Made by a program: the position numbers and the translations under genes. Below are positions 17,535 through 27,784 of a DNA stretch of 64,000 nucleotides, in pieces. The notes under the pieces were generated by a model. The model did no database searches. It saw nothing but the letters and a program-made list of their open reading frames with translations, and had not been told where the DNA came from. Position 1 is the first letter of the stretch. The number at the start of each line of letters is the position of its first letter. Origin of the DNA: Candidatus Nitrosacidococcus sp. I8 (GTDB taxonomy: Bacteria > Pseudomonadota > Gammaproteobacteria > Nitrosococcales > Nitrosococcaceae); assembly GCF_945836005.1 (NCBI RefSeq), contig NZ_OX241534.1, positions 1,412,275 through 1,476,274 on the forward strand, read 5' to 3'.

Positions 17535-18354
17535 AGTCATTCGTAAAACTCTCTAAACTTGTCTCTTCAATAACGGATTGAACCGTATCCTCACTAATAG
17601 TATGTAATTCTTCAGTATAGGCATGAAGTAATAATCGTTCACAAAAAATATTGATCCGCCGGGGAATACCTTGGGTATGTTTATATATCAACTGGTAAGC
17701 ATCACTAGTGATTACAGGATCCTTATGCCAACCCACATGTTTTAAGCGGTGTTCAATATAGCCTTGAGTTTCTTCTCTGCCTAGAGGGCTAAGATGGTAG
17801 GCAGCGATAATTCTTTGCCGTAAGTGTTCCATACTTTTTAAAGCTAAAATTTGCCGTAGCTCATTCTGCCCTAGCAAAAAGCATTGTAATAGTGCTTTAC
17901 CATTAATTTGAAAATTAGAAAGGAGTCTTAATTCTTCGAGGGAATCTGAAGGCAGATCTTGAGCTTCATCTACAATTAACAGTACACGCCTACCTCTTTG
18001 AGTTTGGTTAATTAAAAAAGATTCAAGATTTTTTAATAATGCAGCTTTCGTTAATCCTTCATAGGTCAGGTGATAGGAAGCAGCAATGTATCGGAGCATA
18101 TCGCTTGACTCTAATTGAGTTGTGCCTATTTGGGTAGCAATGACATCATTCTCAAGCTCTGAAATAAGCATTTGAACGAGCATACTTTTACCAGTGCCCA
18201 CAGGGCCGGTAATAGCAATAAACCCCTCTCCTTGCATAAGTCCATAGCGTAGATAAGAAATAGCCCGTTTATGGATAGTACTTCCATAAAAAAATTGAGG
18301 ATTTACACTGAGTTGAAAGGCTCTTCCCGTTAAATTATAAAAACTTTGATACAT
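17518..18354 (-). CDS. XrtA/PEP-CTERM system-associated ATPase (ExeA-like AAA, TIGR03015 type)
   Basis: 278-aa AAA ATPase of the ExeA/GspA-like family. 'MYQSFYNLTGRAFQLSVNPQFFYGS' at the start, Walker A GPVGTGKS near residue 50, Walker B 'VLLIVDEAQDL' and 'TQGIPRRINIFCERLLL' at the C-terminal sensor are the pattern of TIGR03015, found next to exosortase XrtA and exopolysaccharide genes. Unlike full ExeA proteins it lacks a C-terminal peptidoglycan-binding domain. Its role is unproven but is thought to be in export or assembly of PEP-CTERM-associated polysaccharide. Here it lies away from the other XrtA genes, next to ugd, which supplies UDP-glucuronate for polysaccharide. Confidence 0.87.
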   Translation of the reverse strand: MYQSFYNLTGRAFQLSVNPQFFYGSTIHKRAISYLRYGLMQGEGFIAITGPVGTGKSMLVQMLISELENDVIATQIGTTQLESSDMLRYIAASYHLTYEGLTKAALLKNLESFLINQTQRGRRVLLIVDEAQDLPSDSLEELRLLSNFQINGKALLQCFLLGQNELRQILALKSMEHLRQRIIAAYHLSPLGREETQGYIEHRLKHVGWHKDPVITSDAYQLIYKHTQGIPRRINIFCERLLLHAYTEELHTISEDTVQSVIEETSLESFTNDSRFSN

Positions 18355-18503
18355 AAGTACTTTATTATAAAGAGGGTTTTAAATGTAATTTTTTATTTTA
18401 GCAACAAATAAATAAGCCTTATAATACAGTTTCTATAAATGATAAATATACATTATTGAATATCTACCTTTAAAAAACCAAATTACGAAAAAGTTAGAAG
18501 AAG

Positions 18504-19823
18504 ATGAAAGTTACAATTTTTGGATCAGGTTATGTAGGGCTAGTTACTGGAGTTTGCTTAGCAGAGGTAGGTAATGAGGTCCTTTGTATTGATATTGATG
18601 AGCAGAAAATTACAGCCCTAAAACAAGGAAAATCCCCAATCTATGAACCTGGATTGGAAGCTTTATTACAAAAGAATATAGAGGGAAATCGAATTGATTT
18701 CACTACAGATATATCCTTGGGAGTAGCTCATGGTCTTTTTCAATTTATTGCAGTAGGCACTCCTCCTGATGAAGACGGAGCGGCCGATTTACAGTATGTT
18801 CTCGCCGTTGCTAAAAGTATAGCCGAATCTATGGGAGATTACCGAGTTATTATCAATAAATCTACTGTACCGGTAGGTACCGCTGATAAGGTTAAAGAAA
18901 CCATTCAGAAAACCCTAGATAGCCGGAAAGTAAATGTTGAGTTTGATGTGGTTTCAAACCCTGAATTCCTTAAAGAGGGTGCAGCGATTGAAGATTTTAT
19001 GAAGCCCGATCGGGTTATTATTGGTACTGATAATCCACGAACTACCGAATTGTTGCGAGTATTGTATGCACCATTTAATCGAAATCATAATCGGCTTATT
19101 ACTATGGATATTCGATCGGCAGAGCTTACTAAATATGCAGCCAATGCCATGCTCGCCACTAAAATTAGTTTTATGAATGAGCTGGCTAATCTTTCTGAAA
19201 AATTAGGTGCAAATATTGAACAAATCCGCCAAGGAATTGGTGCCGATCCTCGAATTGGCTATCACTTCATCTATCCTGGATGTGGGTATGGAGGATCTTG
19301 TTTTCCTAAAGATGTAAAAGCTCTAGAACGCACTGCTCGGGGAGTTGGCTATCATGCACAGTTACTGAGTGCTGTTGAAGCAGTCAATGATCGGCAAAAA
19401 AATATACTTTTTAAAAAAATAAAAAATCATTTTAAAGACAATCTTTCAGGAAAGACTATTGCACTTTGGGGGCTTTCATTTAAACCTAATACAGATGATA
19501 TGCGAGAAGCTCCCAGTCGCACTTTAATAGAAGCTCTTTGGGAAGAAGATGTTCGAGTACAGGCCTATGATCCAGTGGCTATGGAAGAGGCACGGCGTAT
19601 CTATGGAAAAGAAGAAAAACTTACTCTATGTAAAATGCCAGAGGCTGCATTAGAAAATGCAGATGCACTGGCTATTGTGACAGAATGGAACATATTTCGT
19701 AGCCCAAATTTTGAAAAAATTAAATCTACCTTGAAGGAAGCTATTATTTTTGACGGTCGTAATTTATACGACCCTTTGCTCTTAGCAAAGCTAGGTATTA
19801 CTTATTATTCAATTGGACGGTAA
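18504..19823 (+). CDS. ugd: UDP-glucose 6-dehydrogenase
   Basis: Oxidises UDP-glucose to UDP-glucuronate with two NAD+. 439 aa. The NAD fold is '[19 protein letters not shown]' at residues 5-23; '[11 protein letters not shown]' and '[20 protein letters not shown]' line the substrate site, and the catalytic cysteine is Cys266 in '[10 protein letters not shown]'. Its product feeds exopolysaccharide or LPS, which fits the many glycosyltransferases in this window and the diverging XrtA-type ATPase gene. GAAG precedes the ATG. gatB starts only 17 bp after its stop, so the two may share a transcript. Confidence 0.96.
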   Translation: MKVTIFGSGYVGLVTGVCLAEVGNEVLCIDIDEQKITALKQGKSPIYEPGLEALLQKNIEGNRIDFTTDISLGVAHGLFQFIAVGTPPDEDGAADLQYVLAVAKSIAESMGDYRVIINKSTVPVGTADKVKETIQKTLDSRKVNVEFDVVSNPEFLKEGAAIEDFMKPDRVIIGTDNPRTTELLRVLYAPFNRNHNRLITMDIRSAELTKYAANAMLATKISFMNELANLSEKLGANIEQIRQGIGADPRIGYHFIYPGCGYGGSCFPKDVKALERTARGVGYHAQLLSAVEAVNDRQKNILFKKIKNHFKDNLSGKTIALWGLSFKPNTDDMREAPSRTLIEALWEEDVRVQAYDPVAMEEARRIYGKEEKLTLCKMPEAALENADALAIVTEWNIFRSPNFEKIKSTLKEAIIFDGRNLYDPLLLAKLGITYYSIGR

Positions 19824-19840
19824 TTTTTAGGATTTTATCT

Positions 19841-21277
19841 ATGCAATGGGAATCGGTTATTGGGTTAGAAATTCATACCCAGCTTGCCACGCAATCTAAA
19901 ATTTTTTCAGGAGCAGCTACTGCCTATGGGGCACTACCTAATACACAAGCTTGCGCAGTAGATTTAGGATTACCCGGGGTGCTTCCAGTGCTTAATGAAG
20001 CAGCAGTAAAAATGGCAGTAAAATTTGGGTTGGGAATCCATGCGGACATTACCCGTCATTCTGTATTTGCTCGTAAAAATTATTTTTATCCAGATTTACC
20101 TAAAGGCTATCAAATCAGCCAATATGAGCTTCCCATTGTAGCAAAAGGTCATATAACCATTAGGTTAGAAGATGGCACTGACAAAAGGATTAATATTACC
20201 CGTGCCCATTTAGAGGAGGATGCAGGAAAGTCTCTCCATGAAGATTTCCAAGGAATGACTGGGATCGATTTAAATCGGGCTGGCACACCTCTATTAGAAA
20301 TTGTCTCAGAGCCAGAACTACGCTCTGCAAAAGAGGCAGTCGCTTACATGAAAAAAATCCATACCTTAGTGCGTTATTTAGGCACTTGCGATGGTAATAT
20401 GCAGGAAGGATCTTTTCGTTGCGATGCTAATGTCTCGGTACGTCCTTTTGGGCAAGAAACTTTTGGCACTCGTACAGAACTTAAAAACATCAATTCCTTC
20501 CGTTTTGTAGAGCGTGCTATTGAATATGAAATTGAGCGCCAAATTGAAGTTTTAGAATCGGGGGGCACCATTACTCAAGAAACCCGTTTATTTGATCCCA
20601 GTAAAAATGAAACTAGACCCATGCGCAGTAAAGAAGAAGCTATGGATTATCGATATTTTCCAGATCCTGACTTGCTCCCTTTAGTGATTGATGATGAATT
20701 TATTGCGGCAATTAAAACTACTCTACCAGAGCTTCCTGATACAAAGCGAGAACGGTTTATTAATGAATATCAACTCTCTGCTTATGACTCAGATGTATTA
20801 ACTTCAAGCCGAGAATTAGCAGATTACTACGAGCAAACGGTACAAGCGGTAGGTGGAGAACCTAAACTTTGCGCCAATTGGGTGATGGGGGATTTGGCAG
20901 GTGCCTTAAATAAAGAAGGCAAAGAAATTCAACAGTGCCCTGTTTCTCCTCAACAACTAGGAGGGTTAATTCAAAGAATTGTCGATAATACCATTTCTGG
21001 AAAAATTGCAAAAACAGTCTTTGAGCAAATCTATGATCAGCAAGGTGATGCTAATGAAATTATTGAACGTTCTAGCTTAAAGCAAGTGACTGATACTGCC
21101 AGTATTGAAAAACTTATTGATGAAGTGCTGGCGGCCAACCCTGATCAGCTTGAACAGTATCGATCTGGAAAAGATAAGCTATTTGGCTTTTTTGTAGGTC
21201 AAGCGATGAAAGTATCTAAGGGTAAAGCTAACCCTCAACAGCTCAATGAAATACTTAAGAAAAAACTGAATAGCTAA
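19841..21277 (+). CDS. gatB: Asp-tRNA(Asn)/Glu-tRNA(Gln) amidotransferase subunit B
   Basis: 478 aa, full length. '[13 protein letters not shown]' at the start, the kinase-like amidotransferase core ('[20 protein letters not shown]', 'HLEEDAGKS', '[20 protein letters not shown]'), and the C-terminal GatB/YqeY tail that binds tRNA ('[27 protein letters not shown]'). It phosphorylates and amidates mischarged Glu-tRNA(Gln) or Asp-tRNA(Asn). The usual gatC-gatA partners are not adjacent; the gene instead follows ugd by 17 bp, so GatA and GatC must be encoded elsewhere. Confidence 0.97.
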   Translation: MQWESVIGLEIHTQLATQSKIFSGAATAYGALPNTQACAVDLGLPGVLPVLNEAAVKMAVKFGLGIHADITRHSVFARKNYFYPDLPKGYQISQYELPIVAKGHITIRLEDGTDKRINITRAHLEEDAGKSLHEDFQGMTGIDLNRAGTPLLEIVSEPELRSAKEAVAYMKKIHTLVRYLGTCDGNMQEGSFRCDANVSVRPFGQETFGTRTELKNINSFRFVERAIEYEIERQIEVLESGGTITQETRLFDPSKNETRPMRSKEEAMDYRYFPDPDLLPLVIDDEFIAAIKTTLPELPDTKRERFINEYQLSAYDSDVLTSSRELADYYEQTVQAVGGEPKLCANWVMGDLAGALNKEGKEIQQCPVSPQQLGGLIQRIVDNTISGKIAKTVFEQIYDQQGDANEIIERSSLKQVTDTASIEKLIDEVLAANPDQLEQYRSGKDKLFGFFVGQAMKVSKGKANPQQLNEILKKKLNS

Positions 21278-21310
21278 AAATATAGCGTATTTAGTAAATG
21301 CAATGTTTAA

Positions 21311-21347
21311 TAAGTCTATATGCCGTAAGGCATATAGACTTATTTGT
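21311..21347. terminator. Strong hairpin between gatB and the CotH-like gene
   Basis: A perfect 14-bp stem (21311-21324 with 21329-21342) is closed by a GTAA tetraloop (GNRA type) and followed by a short T-run on the plus strand. It is almost symmetric, so it can serve both converging transcripts. Confidence 0.8.
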
Positions 21348-21377
21348 AGTCCTCGGTTCTCTATAGCTTTAAATAAA

Positions 21378-24267
21378 CTATTCTTTATTGCAAAGGGTTT
21401 GTATCACCCGATTACAAGTACTCTCTGAATTACAAGCGACTATCATCGGACTAGATTGTCTTTGATTCAACGAATTGCTGATAGAAGAGTCTGCGAAAGA
21501 AGGAATAATAGAAAAGGAATTTCCAGAAATATTACGTCCATTTAAGGAGTTTCTATTTCTTCCTTTACTAGAAGAGCCTATAGAAGAACTTATGGCAGGG
21601 ATTTCACAAGAAATAGTAGGCAGATTAGATGTAGGCACCTCTGAATTATAGCTAGGCGAATTTGGGATAGGTGCTGGTGGGTTATATCCACGGATAGGTG
21701 GGCTAAAAGTAGAGGTAGACGCACTAGGATTATAGCTAGGTGGGTTTGGGATAGGTGCTGATGGATGATATCCACGCATTATCGGATTAGATCTAGAAGT
21801 AAATGCTCCTGGATTAAAAGAGGGCGATCCTGAACCTGAACTAGGTGGATTAGGATTAGATGATCCTGAGTTTGATCCAGAACCTGAGCTAGGCGGGTTA
21901 GGATTAGATGATCCAGAATTTGATCCAGAACCTGAGCTAGGCGGGTTAGGGTTAGATGATCCAGAATTTGATCCAGAACCTGAACTAGGCGGGTTAGGGT
22001 TAGTGGTAGATGATCCAGAATCATCAGAACCAGATGAGTTAGAGTCAGATGCCCCAGAATCACCAGAGTCATCTGGATCAGGGGCAAATAAATAAGCTAG
22101 CGAGCTCATAATGGAGTTAGAGGTAGATACTCTATAAAAATCACTTCCCATATAATTTGCAGTGACACTAGTATTCACAGTTCCTTCCCTTGTACCGGGT
22201 ATGGAAATATCAGAGAAATTAGCTGTTCCATTACCACTTAGAATTGCTGTTCCTAAAGACTTACCTGCACCATTAAGTGCCACCTGACCTGTAGGAATTC
22301 CATCACTAACTGTTGGAATAACAGATAGGGTAAAATTATTATCTCCAGAGGTGTTAGCTAGGCTAGTTACAGTTTGAATCAGTGGTTTAGCCACTTCTAT
22401 GGTTTGTAAATCAGAAGTAGAGAGTGCATTATTTTCATCCCCAGTATAAACAGCAGCCAAGCTAAAAGTGCCTGCAGGAATCTGATCAGTGATTAAAGTA
22501 GCTTGCCCATTTTCAACTGGAGCTATTCCTACAAGTACTCCGTTTCTCATAAAACCTATACTACCTGTTAAAGGAGATGATCCCTCCACTTGTGCAGATA
22601 AGGTAGTCAGCTCACCTTGACGTATAGAATCGGATATATCTGTAATGGTAGTAGTAGTGGTTGCTTTGTTATTGTTAAATACTGAATCTAAATAAGCGAT
22701 TCGTAGCTTTAACCAATTAGTGAAGTAATTGATTTCTCCCTGATAGCTACCCGCAGCTTCTGCGTTAGGCCATACTCTTATGCCTTGCATGGGCCATCTG
22801 TCATTATTAATTATCCTGTTGAACTTGATTTAATTTTTGAGCTTCTAATTGAATTGAAGCTAGCCATTGATCAAAAACCCCATTATGTTTCAGGGTATTC
22901 CATTGCTTTTTCGCATTAGCTACAAACCCCGGATCTTGAAAAAATCGAGCATACCAGCCCTGAATTTGCATCCGTGGAACAGTTGGGTTTTTAATATCCA
23001 TCTGATTATCATTACCCGAGCTAATATCAAAATCCCATACCGGCCCCATATAGAGAAAAGGATTGTTCCGAGCTTTATAGAAATAGGTACTACTATACAT
23101 TGCACCCGTATCCCGGTTACCCATCACATCATTGACGATATAAAAATTAATGGCTGCCGCTTCATCAAAATACTTACGCCATCCAGTTTCAGGATCGGTA
23201 AAATCTACAGAATAAAGTGCTGTTTCTGCTCCATTGACATAATCAGTAATATAATTAAGTTGCTCTGGTATTGGGGGGAAAATATCAGGACTCTTTAGAA
23301 TAATTGGAAACCCACGAGTTGTTACAAATCTAGGATCATCAGGATCAGGTGGATGGCGATCAATTTCATTAAGGTATCCACCTGTAATCTGAGGCAATTC
23401 TGTATCTGATTCGGAAAGTTCGTCTATATTAACTTGGTGTTCACCAACATCTCGTTTTTCAACAAGTTGATATAACCCTGCATAAGAATCGTTTAAATAA
23501 AGTGCCACAAATAGTGAATGGGGTGCCCATGGCATCAATTCTGAGGTGCCACTAGGGGTAGGAATAACACCAGTATAGCCTGTAGGTATCAGAGTTTCAT
23601 CTAGATAATCCCCACCGTAAGGGATGTGATTTGCTAACCAAAAAGCCGACCAATTTCGCAAAAAAGTTTTATCATCGTAATTGGCAAGTAGAAAATAAGT
23701 TTTTTTACTTCCACAGGTCGGCTGTCCTGAATCTTTATCCACATAGCCACAGTCAAATCCCATGGTAGATAAAACATCCATTTTTTTACTTAATTTAATA
23801 GTATAAGAAAGCTTAGGCATATTCACTGTGGAATTACCGTGAACTTTAAACTTTCCTGTACTATCAGCATGGGTTGAATTGGGTAAATAGCTCTCTCCAT
23901 CTGCAGAAGTAATCGTTATGTTACCGTTTATATAAGTGCCATCTAAGATGGGAGCACTATTATTAGTATCAATACGCAGAATAGGAAGATTAGCTTCTAG
24001 GAGAACAAATGCAGGATCTGAAATGGATATGGTTAAAGCAATAGATTGTGTGATCTGATCAGAGCCTACAGCACCCACTAGAGTGGCGGTGGTTTGCCAG
24101 TCAGTTCCTCGACCTCGTGAAGGAAGTCGCTTTTCTTCGTTAGTATTTTCATCGCCAGCTACTACCCCTTGACCTGTAGAAGGAGACGCACTTAAAGTAA
24201 GTACACCAGAGCCTCCTGGATTTAATGTGACTGGTGTAACAGTGATGCCAGAAGGAAGATTAGTCAT
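21378..24267 (-). pseudogene. CotH-kinase-family surface protein, frameshifted and lacking its N-terminus
   Basis: Two open frames, 22807-24267 and 21378-22790, together encode one protein. The first has the CotH-like protein-kinase fold: 'STVNMPKLSYTIKLSKK', 'YDDKTFLRNWSAFWLANHI', 'NDSYAGLYQLVEKRDVG', 'MGPVWDFDISSGN'. It stops after 'LNQVQQDN'. One frame over, the expected continuation 'NDRWPMQGIRVWPNAEAAGSYQGEI' follows without a gap, so a net +1 shift in the AT microrepeat at 22803-22812 split the gene. The second part adds one or two Ig-like (Big_3_5-type) domains, a Ser/Gly/Asn/Pro tandem repeat region and a cysteine-containing end. The first part starts inside a domain, with a stop five codons before its ATG and no signal peptide, so the 5' end is missing too. 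CotH relatives phosphorylate surface proteins; function here is doubtful. Confidence 0.82.
21826..22005. repeat. 48-bp tandem repeat, nearly four copies, inside the CotH-like gene
   Basis: Units start at 21826, 21874, 21922 and 21970, exactly 48 bp apart, and encode a 16-residue unit of the type NPNPPSSGSGSNSGSS. Copies differ at only a few positions. The last is incomplete, and the reading frame is kept across the array. Copy number could change by slippage. Confidence 0.9.
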
Positions 24268-24509
24268 AGTAATGACTACTGGTTAATAGTTTTTTTAAAC
24301 TTTTCAAAATAAACTATTTTATTTTTTATATCAATGGAAAATATTGATGATTTTTTAAATCAAAAAATAAATGTATCTATATGATATTAGAGTTTAAGTC
24401 TAATATTTTTAGGTAGGATAAATTTAGTAGCCTTATTTTTTAATAAGGCATAAGGGGAAAATCAGAAGAAATAAGTTTTATAAAGATATGAAGAGTTAGG
24501 ATTTTTGTT

Positions 24510-25241
24510 TTAAAAATCCCCCCAAAGTAGTTGGAGGCCAGTTAATGCAGCTGTCGTAGCAGTTTCTGTACGTAAAATTCGAGGACCTAACCGTATTCCA
24601 ATAAAACCAGATTCTTGAGCTTGTTTTATTTCTGTAGTACTTAATCCCCCTTCTGGACCAATCACTACCATAAATAGTTTATTTGAAGGAGGAGAGAAGT
24701 TTTTTAATAAACTGTTTGCGGTAGGGTCAAGTAATATTTTTAGCCCTTGCTCATGATGGATAACTTTTAGAAAGTCGGCAAGTAATTGAGGATTTTCTAA
24801 GGTAGGAAGATAATTACGGCCGCATTGTTCACAGGAACTCATTATAATTCCTTGCCAGTGGGCTAAGCGTTTTTCAGCTCGCTCTTGGCTAACATTACTA
24901 TATTCCGTAATTAAAGGAATAATCCGATTTACCCCTAGCTCTACTGCTTTTTGCACCGCATAATCCATATGATTTCCACGGGAAATTCCTTGAGCTAGGG
25001 TAATAGTGAGTGATGATTCAGTTTCTCGATCTAGCCGATCTAATAAATGAATTTGAACTTGTTTTTTATTGATTTCAGTTAAAATCCCTTTATATTCGTT
25101 TCCCTGCCCATCAAATACATATAGAGAAGATCCTAGTTTAAGGCGGAGTACCCTAATGTGTGTCGCTGCCCTTTCATCCAATGTCACTGTCATATCTGTT
25201 TCTAAAGATAAGGGCATATAAATACGGGGGATGGTTGCCAT
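24510..25241 (-). CDS. rsmE: 16S rRNA (uracil(1498)-N3)-methyltransferase
   Basis: 243 aa. An N-terminal PUA-like domain ('THIRVLRLKLGSSLYVFDGQGNEY') is followed by a SPOUT methyltransferase domain with the trefoil-knot motifs 'VIGPEGGLSTTEIKQA' and 'RLGPRILRTETATTAAL'. 'QGISRGNHMDYAVQKAVELGVNRIIPL' is the family signature. It methylates U1498 of 16S rRNA in the assembled 30S subunit. It is separated from the CotH-like gene by about 240 bp of AT-rich DNA in which I see no gene. Confidence 0.95.
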   Translation of the reverse strand: MATIPRIYMPLSLETDMTVTLDERAATHIRVLRLKLGSSLYVFDGQGNEYKGILTEINKKQVQIHLLDRLDRETESSLTITLAQGISRGNHMDYAVQKAVELGVNRIIPLITEYSNVSQERAEKRLAHWQGIIMSSCEQCGRNYLPTLENPQLLADFLKVIHHEQGLKILLDPTANSLLKNFSPPSNKLFMVVIGPEGGLSTTEIKQAQESGFIGIRLGPRILRTETATTAALTGLQLLWGDF

Positions 25242-25339
25242 ATTCTCGTAGTTTTCTAGTTTTAAATAGCATTAAATACTACTGTATTTCACAGTGGAAA
25301 ATGCCACTCTTTATAGAAAAAACTAAGTTTATTATTATG

Positions 25340-25369
25340 TTGACAAAAATAGTCACTTACTGTGATAAA
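25340..25369 (+). promoter_or_regulatory. Possible sigma-70 promoter upstream of the PEP-CTERM gene
   Basis: A perfect TTGACA at 25340-25345 is followed after 18 bp by GATAAA at 25364-25369, a four-of-six match to the -10 box. It lies about 130 bp before the ATG and upstream of the better-placed sigma-54 site. Confidence 0.4.
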
Positions 25370-25384
25370 AAATTACACTTTTCT

Positions 25385-25405
25385 TCTACGCTCTACGCTC
25401 TACGC
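25385..25405 (+). repeat. Three perfect 7-bp direct repeats (TCTACGC) upstream of the sigma-54 site
   Basis: TCTACGC occurs three times with no spacer, ending 26 bp before the -24/-12 element. Such phased short repeats can be regulator-binding sites, but no binding protein is known for this motif. It may instead be a simple slippage repeat. Confidence 0.7.
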
Positions 25406-25430
25406 CTTATTTTTCTAATATTATACTTCT

Positions 25431-25446
25431 TGGCATGAATTTTGCT
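25431..25446 (+). promoter_or_regulatory. Sigma-54 (RpoN) promoter for the PEP-CTERM gene
   Basis: TGGCATGAATTTTGCT matches the -24/-12 consensus (TGGCACG-N4-TTGCW) at nearly every position. GG (25432-25433) and GC (25444-25445) are exactly 10 bp apart. Transcription would start near 25457, giving a leader of about 40 nt with GAAGGA before the ATG at 25499. The XrtA system often comes with the sigma-54-dependent response regulator PrsR, so control of a PEP-CTERM gene by RpoN fits the family. Confidence 0.75.
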
Positions 25447-25498
25447 TTATCTACTACATTATTGATAGTAACGTAGATATATAGAAGGAATATTATAT

Positions 25499-26236
25499 AT
25501 GTATAAAAAAATAGCACTTTTGGCAACAACCACTCTATTGGGTTTTGTAGCTATCCCCATACAGGCAGTTGTGATTACTGGCTCTACCGTGAACCTTACT
25601 TCAGGCGATGTGGGTAAATCTTTTGATTTAAATTGGGCACAGCAAGCTAGTGGAAAGACTCCTGCACTATCAGCCAGTAGTACTTGGATCATGGATTCTT
25701 TTGATACCAGCACAAATACTGCAACTTTCTCAATAACACTTGATAATACAACTGATTTAGCTACCTCTGGACTTAGCAACGCAGGTATTACTACCTTTGG
25801 GTTTCAAGCAGATAATTTAGATTTTGCTGATTCCTCCATAACTGGTGATGTATTTAATAATATCGGCAATGTTAATGGTAACTTCCCTGGCGGTTTTAGT
25901 GTGAATACATGTGTATCTACTGCAGGTTGTAAGGGTGGAGCACAAGGTAGTGCACTGGCAGCAGGAGATAGCACTTCAATGAATCTATCCCTAGCTTTCG
26001 GTGGTGGTGGTATTGAAAATGGGATAACACTTTCAACGTTCCCAATCAAATTCCAAACCTCCGCTGGTTCTTATGAATTTGCTGCATCTGTATCAACACC
26101 AAACAATGGTAACCCAACGAATCCATCAGTGCCTGAACCTAGCATTCTTTGGTTATTTGGTGCAGGGTTATTTGCATTAGGCTGGGTCAATCGTCGTCAC
26201 AATTTCTGTAGCCATAGCCAAACTTGCTTTGTTTAA
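25499..26236 (+). CDS. PEP-CTERM sorting domain-containing secreted protein
   Basis: 245 aa. A signal peptide comes first (MYKKIALLATTTLLGFVAIPIQA, cleaved near residue 23), then a Ser/Thr/Gly/Asn-rich beta-type body of unknown fold. At residue 211 is the sorting signal VPEPSILWLFGAGLFALGW followed by basic VNRRHN. The signal directs cleavage and surface release by exosortase XrtA, whose accessory genes lie elsewhere in the window. The tail continues ten residues past the RR (two cysteines, FCSHSQTCFV), longer than usual. It has a sigma-54 promoter upstream and a clear terminator downstream, so it is a single-gene unit. Confidence 0.93.
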   Translation: MYKKIALLATTTLLGFVAIPIQAVVITGSTVNLTSGDVGKSFDLNWAQQASGKTPALSASSTWIMDSFDTSTNTATFSITLDNTTDLATSGLSNAGITTFGFQADNLDFADSSITGDVFNNIGNVNGNFPGGFSVNTCVSTAGCKGGAQGSALAAGDSTSMNLSLAFGGGGIENGITLSTFPIKFQTSAGSYEFAASVSTPNNGNPTNPSVPEPSILWLFGAGLFALGWVNRRHNFCSHSQTCFV

Positions 26237-26259
26237 TTATCTGTTAGAGTAGTAAACTA

Positions 26260-26287
26260 GCCCTAGCCTTAAGTTAGGGCTTTTTTT
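26260..26287 (+). terminator. Rho-independent terminator of the PEP-CTERM gene
   Basis: Stem GCCCTA (26260-26265) with TAGGGC (26275-26280), extended by weaker internal pairing, followed by eight T (26280-26287). It is 24 bp past the stop. Confidence 0.88.
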
Positions 26288-26331
26288 ATGAGCAGCTAAA
26301 AATTAATGTAACCATTAATATTAAAAATACT

Positions 26332-27681
26332 TTAATCACAAGTAGCCCGATTAATCCCTTCCCAAGCTATTTTTGCCAATAGTTCAATTTCTTCAGGTGT
26401 AATTACATAAGGGGGCATAAAATACACCACATTACCTAAGGGACGTAAGAGCACTCCTTGGGTTAAGCCATATTCATAGACTCGCAGCCCTCGCCGTTCT
26501 TGCCAAGGATAAGGGGTTTTGGTCGCTTTATCTTTAACCATTTCAATGGCTAAAATCATCCCATGTTGACGTACTTCTGTCACATGGGGATGATCTATAA
26601 AGTGGGCAGTAGCCATTTTCATCACTTTAGCTAGGGTTTGATTATTCTCTAGTACTGGATCTTCTTTGAAAATATCTAGGGTAGCTAAAGCTGCCCGACA
26701 AGCAAGAGGATTGCCCGTATAGCTATGGGAGTGAAGAAAAGCTTTTAAGGTACCATAATCATCATAAAAAGCTTGATAAATATCATTATGAGTCAAGACT
26801 ACTGCTAGAGGCAAATAACCTCCTGTGAGTCCTTTAGATAAGCATAGAAAATCAGGGGCAATATTGGCTTGATTACAGGCAAATAAAGTACCAGTACGAC
26901 CAAAACCCACCGCTATTTCATCATGAATTAAATGAATCCCATAGTGATCGCAGGATTCTCGGAGTAAAGAAAGATAAATAGGATCATACATCCGCATATT
27001 GCCTGCACACTGGACTAAAGGCTCAACGATTACCGCACAAACTTCTTCATGATGGCGTTCAAGTGTTGCCTCCATGTGACTAAATTGCCTTTTAGTATAA
27101 TCTGCCTCACTTTCCCCTGCTTCTCGATAAAAACAATCGGGAGAAGGTACCGTAATTACATCCATCAACAGAAGTTTATAGGTTTCTTTATAAAGCGCTA
27201 CATCTCCTACTGCTAATGCCCCCAAGGTTTCTCCATGGTAACTATTAGTTAGGGTAATGAAGCGTGTTTTTTTGGTTTTCCCTTGGTTGTACCAATACTG
27301 GTAGCTCATTTTTAACGCTACTTCAATGGCAGCAGAACCAATGTCGGCATAAAAACAACGGGACAGCCCTTCTGGAGTGATGGCTTTGAGTCGCTCAGAG
27401 AGTTCAATAATCGGTTTGTGGGAAAATCCAGCCAGAATCACATGCTCCAGAGTATCTAATTGGGCTTTTACCTTTTCGCTAATTCTTGGATTAGCATGAC
27501 CAAATAAATTCACCCACCAAGAGCTAATCCCATCTAGGTACTTTTTACCATTAAAATCTTCTAGCCATACTCCTTTTCCTCGGCGAATGGGAATTAGAGG
27601 GAGTTTTTCGTGATCTTTCATTTGAGTGCAAGGATGCCATAGCACATTGAGATCCCGCTCTACCCATTGCTGATTATTCAT
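26332..27681 (-). CDS. bioA: Adenosylmethionine-8-amino-7-oxononanoate aminotransferase
   Basis: PLP enzyme of biotin synthesis that converts 7-keto-8-aminopelargonate to 7,8-diaminopelargonate with S-adenosylmethionine as amino donor. 449 aa. 'LWHPCTQMKDHEKLP' at the start and 'YLDGISSWWVNLFGHANPRI' are BioA marks. 'HLIHDEIAVGFGRTGTLFA' holds the cofactor aspartate, and the Schiff-base lysine is in 'CLSKGLTGGYLPLA'. It stands alone; no other bio gene is adjacent. No BirA operator-like inverted repeat is evident upstream. Confidence 0.96.
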   Translation of the reverse strand: MNNQQWVERDLNVLWHPCTQMKDHEKLPLIPIRRGKGVWLEDFNGKKYLDGISSWWVNLFGHANPRISEKVKAQLDTLEHVILAGFSHKPIIELSERLKAITPEGLSRCFYADIGSAAIEVALKMSYQYWYNQGKTKKTRFITLTNSYHGETLGALAVGDVALYKETYKLLLMDVITVPSPDCFYREAGESEADYTKRQFSHMEATLERHHEEVCAVIVEPLVQCAGNMRMYDPIYLSLLRESCDHYGIHLIHDEIAVGFGRTGTLFACNQANIAPDFLCLSKGLTGGYLPLAVVLTHNDIYQAFYDDYGTLKAFLHSHSYTGNPLACRAALATLDIFKEDPVLENNQTLAKVMKMATAHFIDHPHVTEVRQHGMILAIEMVKDKATKTPYPWQERRGLRVYEYGLTQGVLLRPLGNVVYFMPPYVITPEEIELLAKIAWEGINRATCD

Positions 27682-27784
27682 ATTACATTCTATGCTGCGT
27701 TGTAAATTTATAGATAAACCCTACCACATTCCCTACTAAATAAGATAGGTTCAATAATTTTCACTCTACTTCTTGGATAAATAA

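Noticed and set aside
21590-22087. Leu/His-rich frames inside the CotH-like repeat region
   Set aside because: They are alternative-frame products of the 48-bp repeat and carry no independent signal.
25385-25405. CRISPR or integration repeat (TCTACGC x3)
   Set aside because: Units are only 7 bp and contiguous; a regulatory site or slippage tract is more likely.
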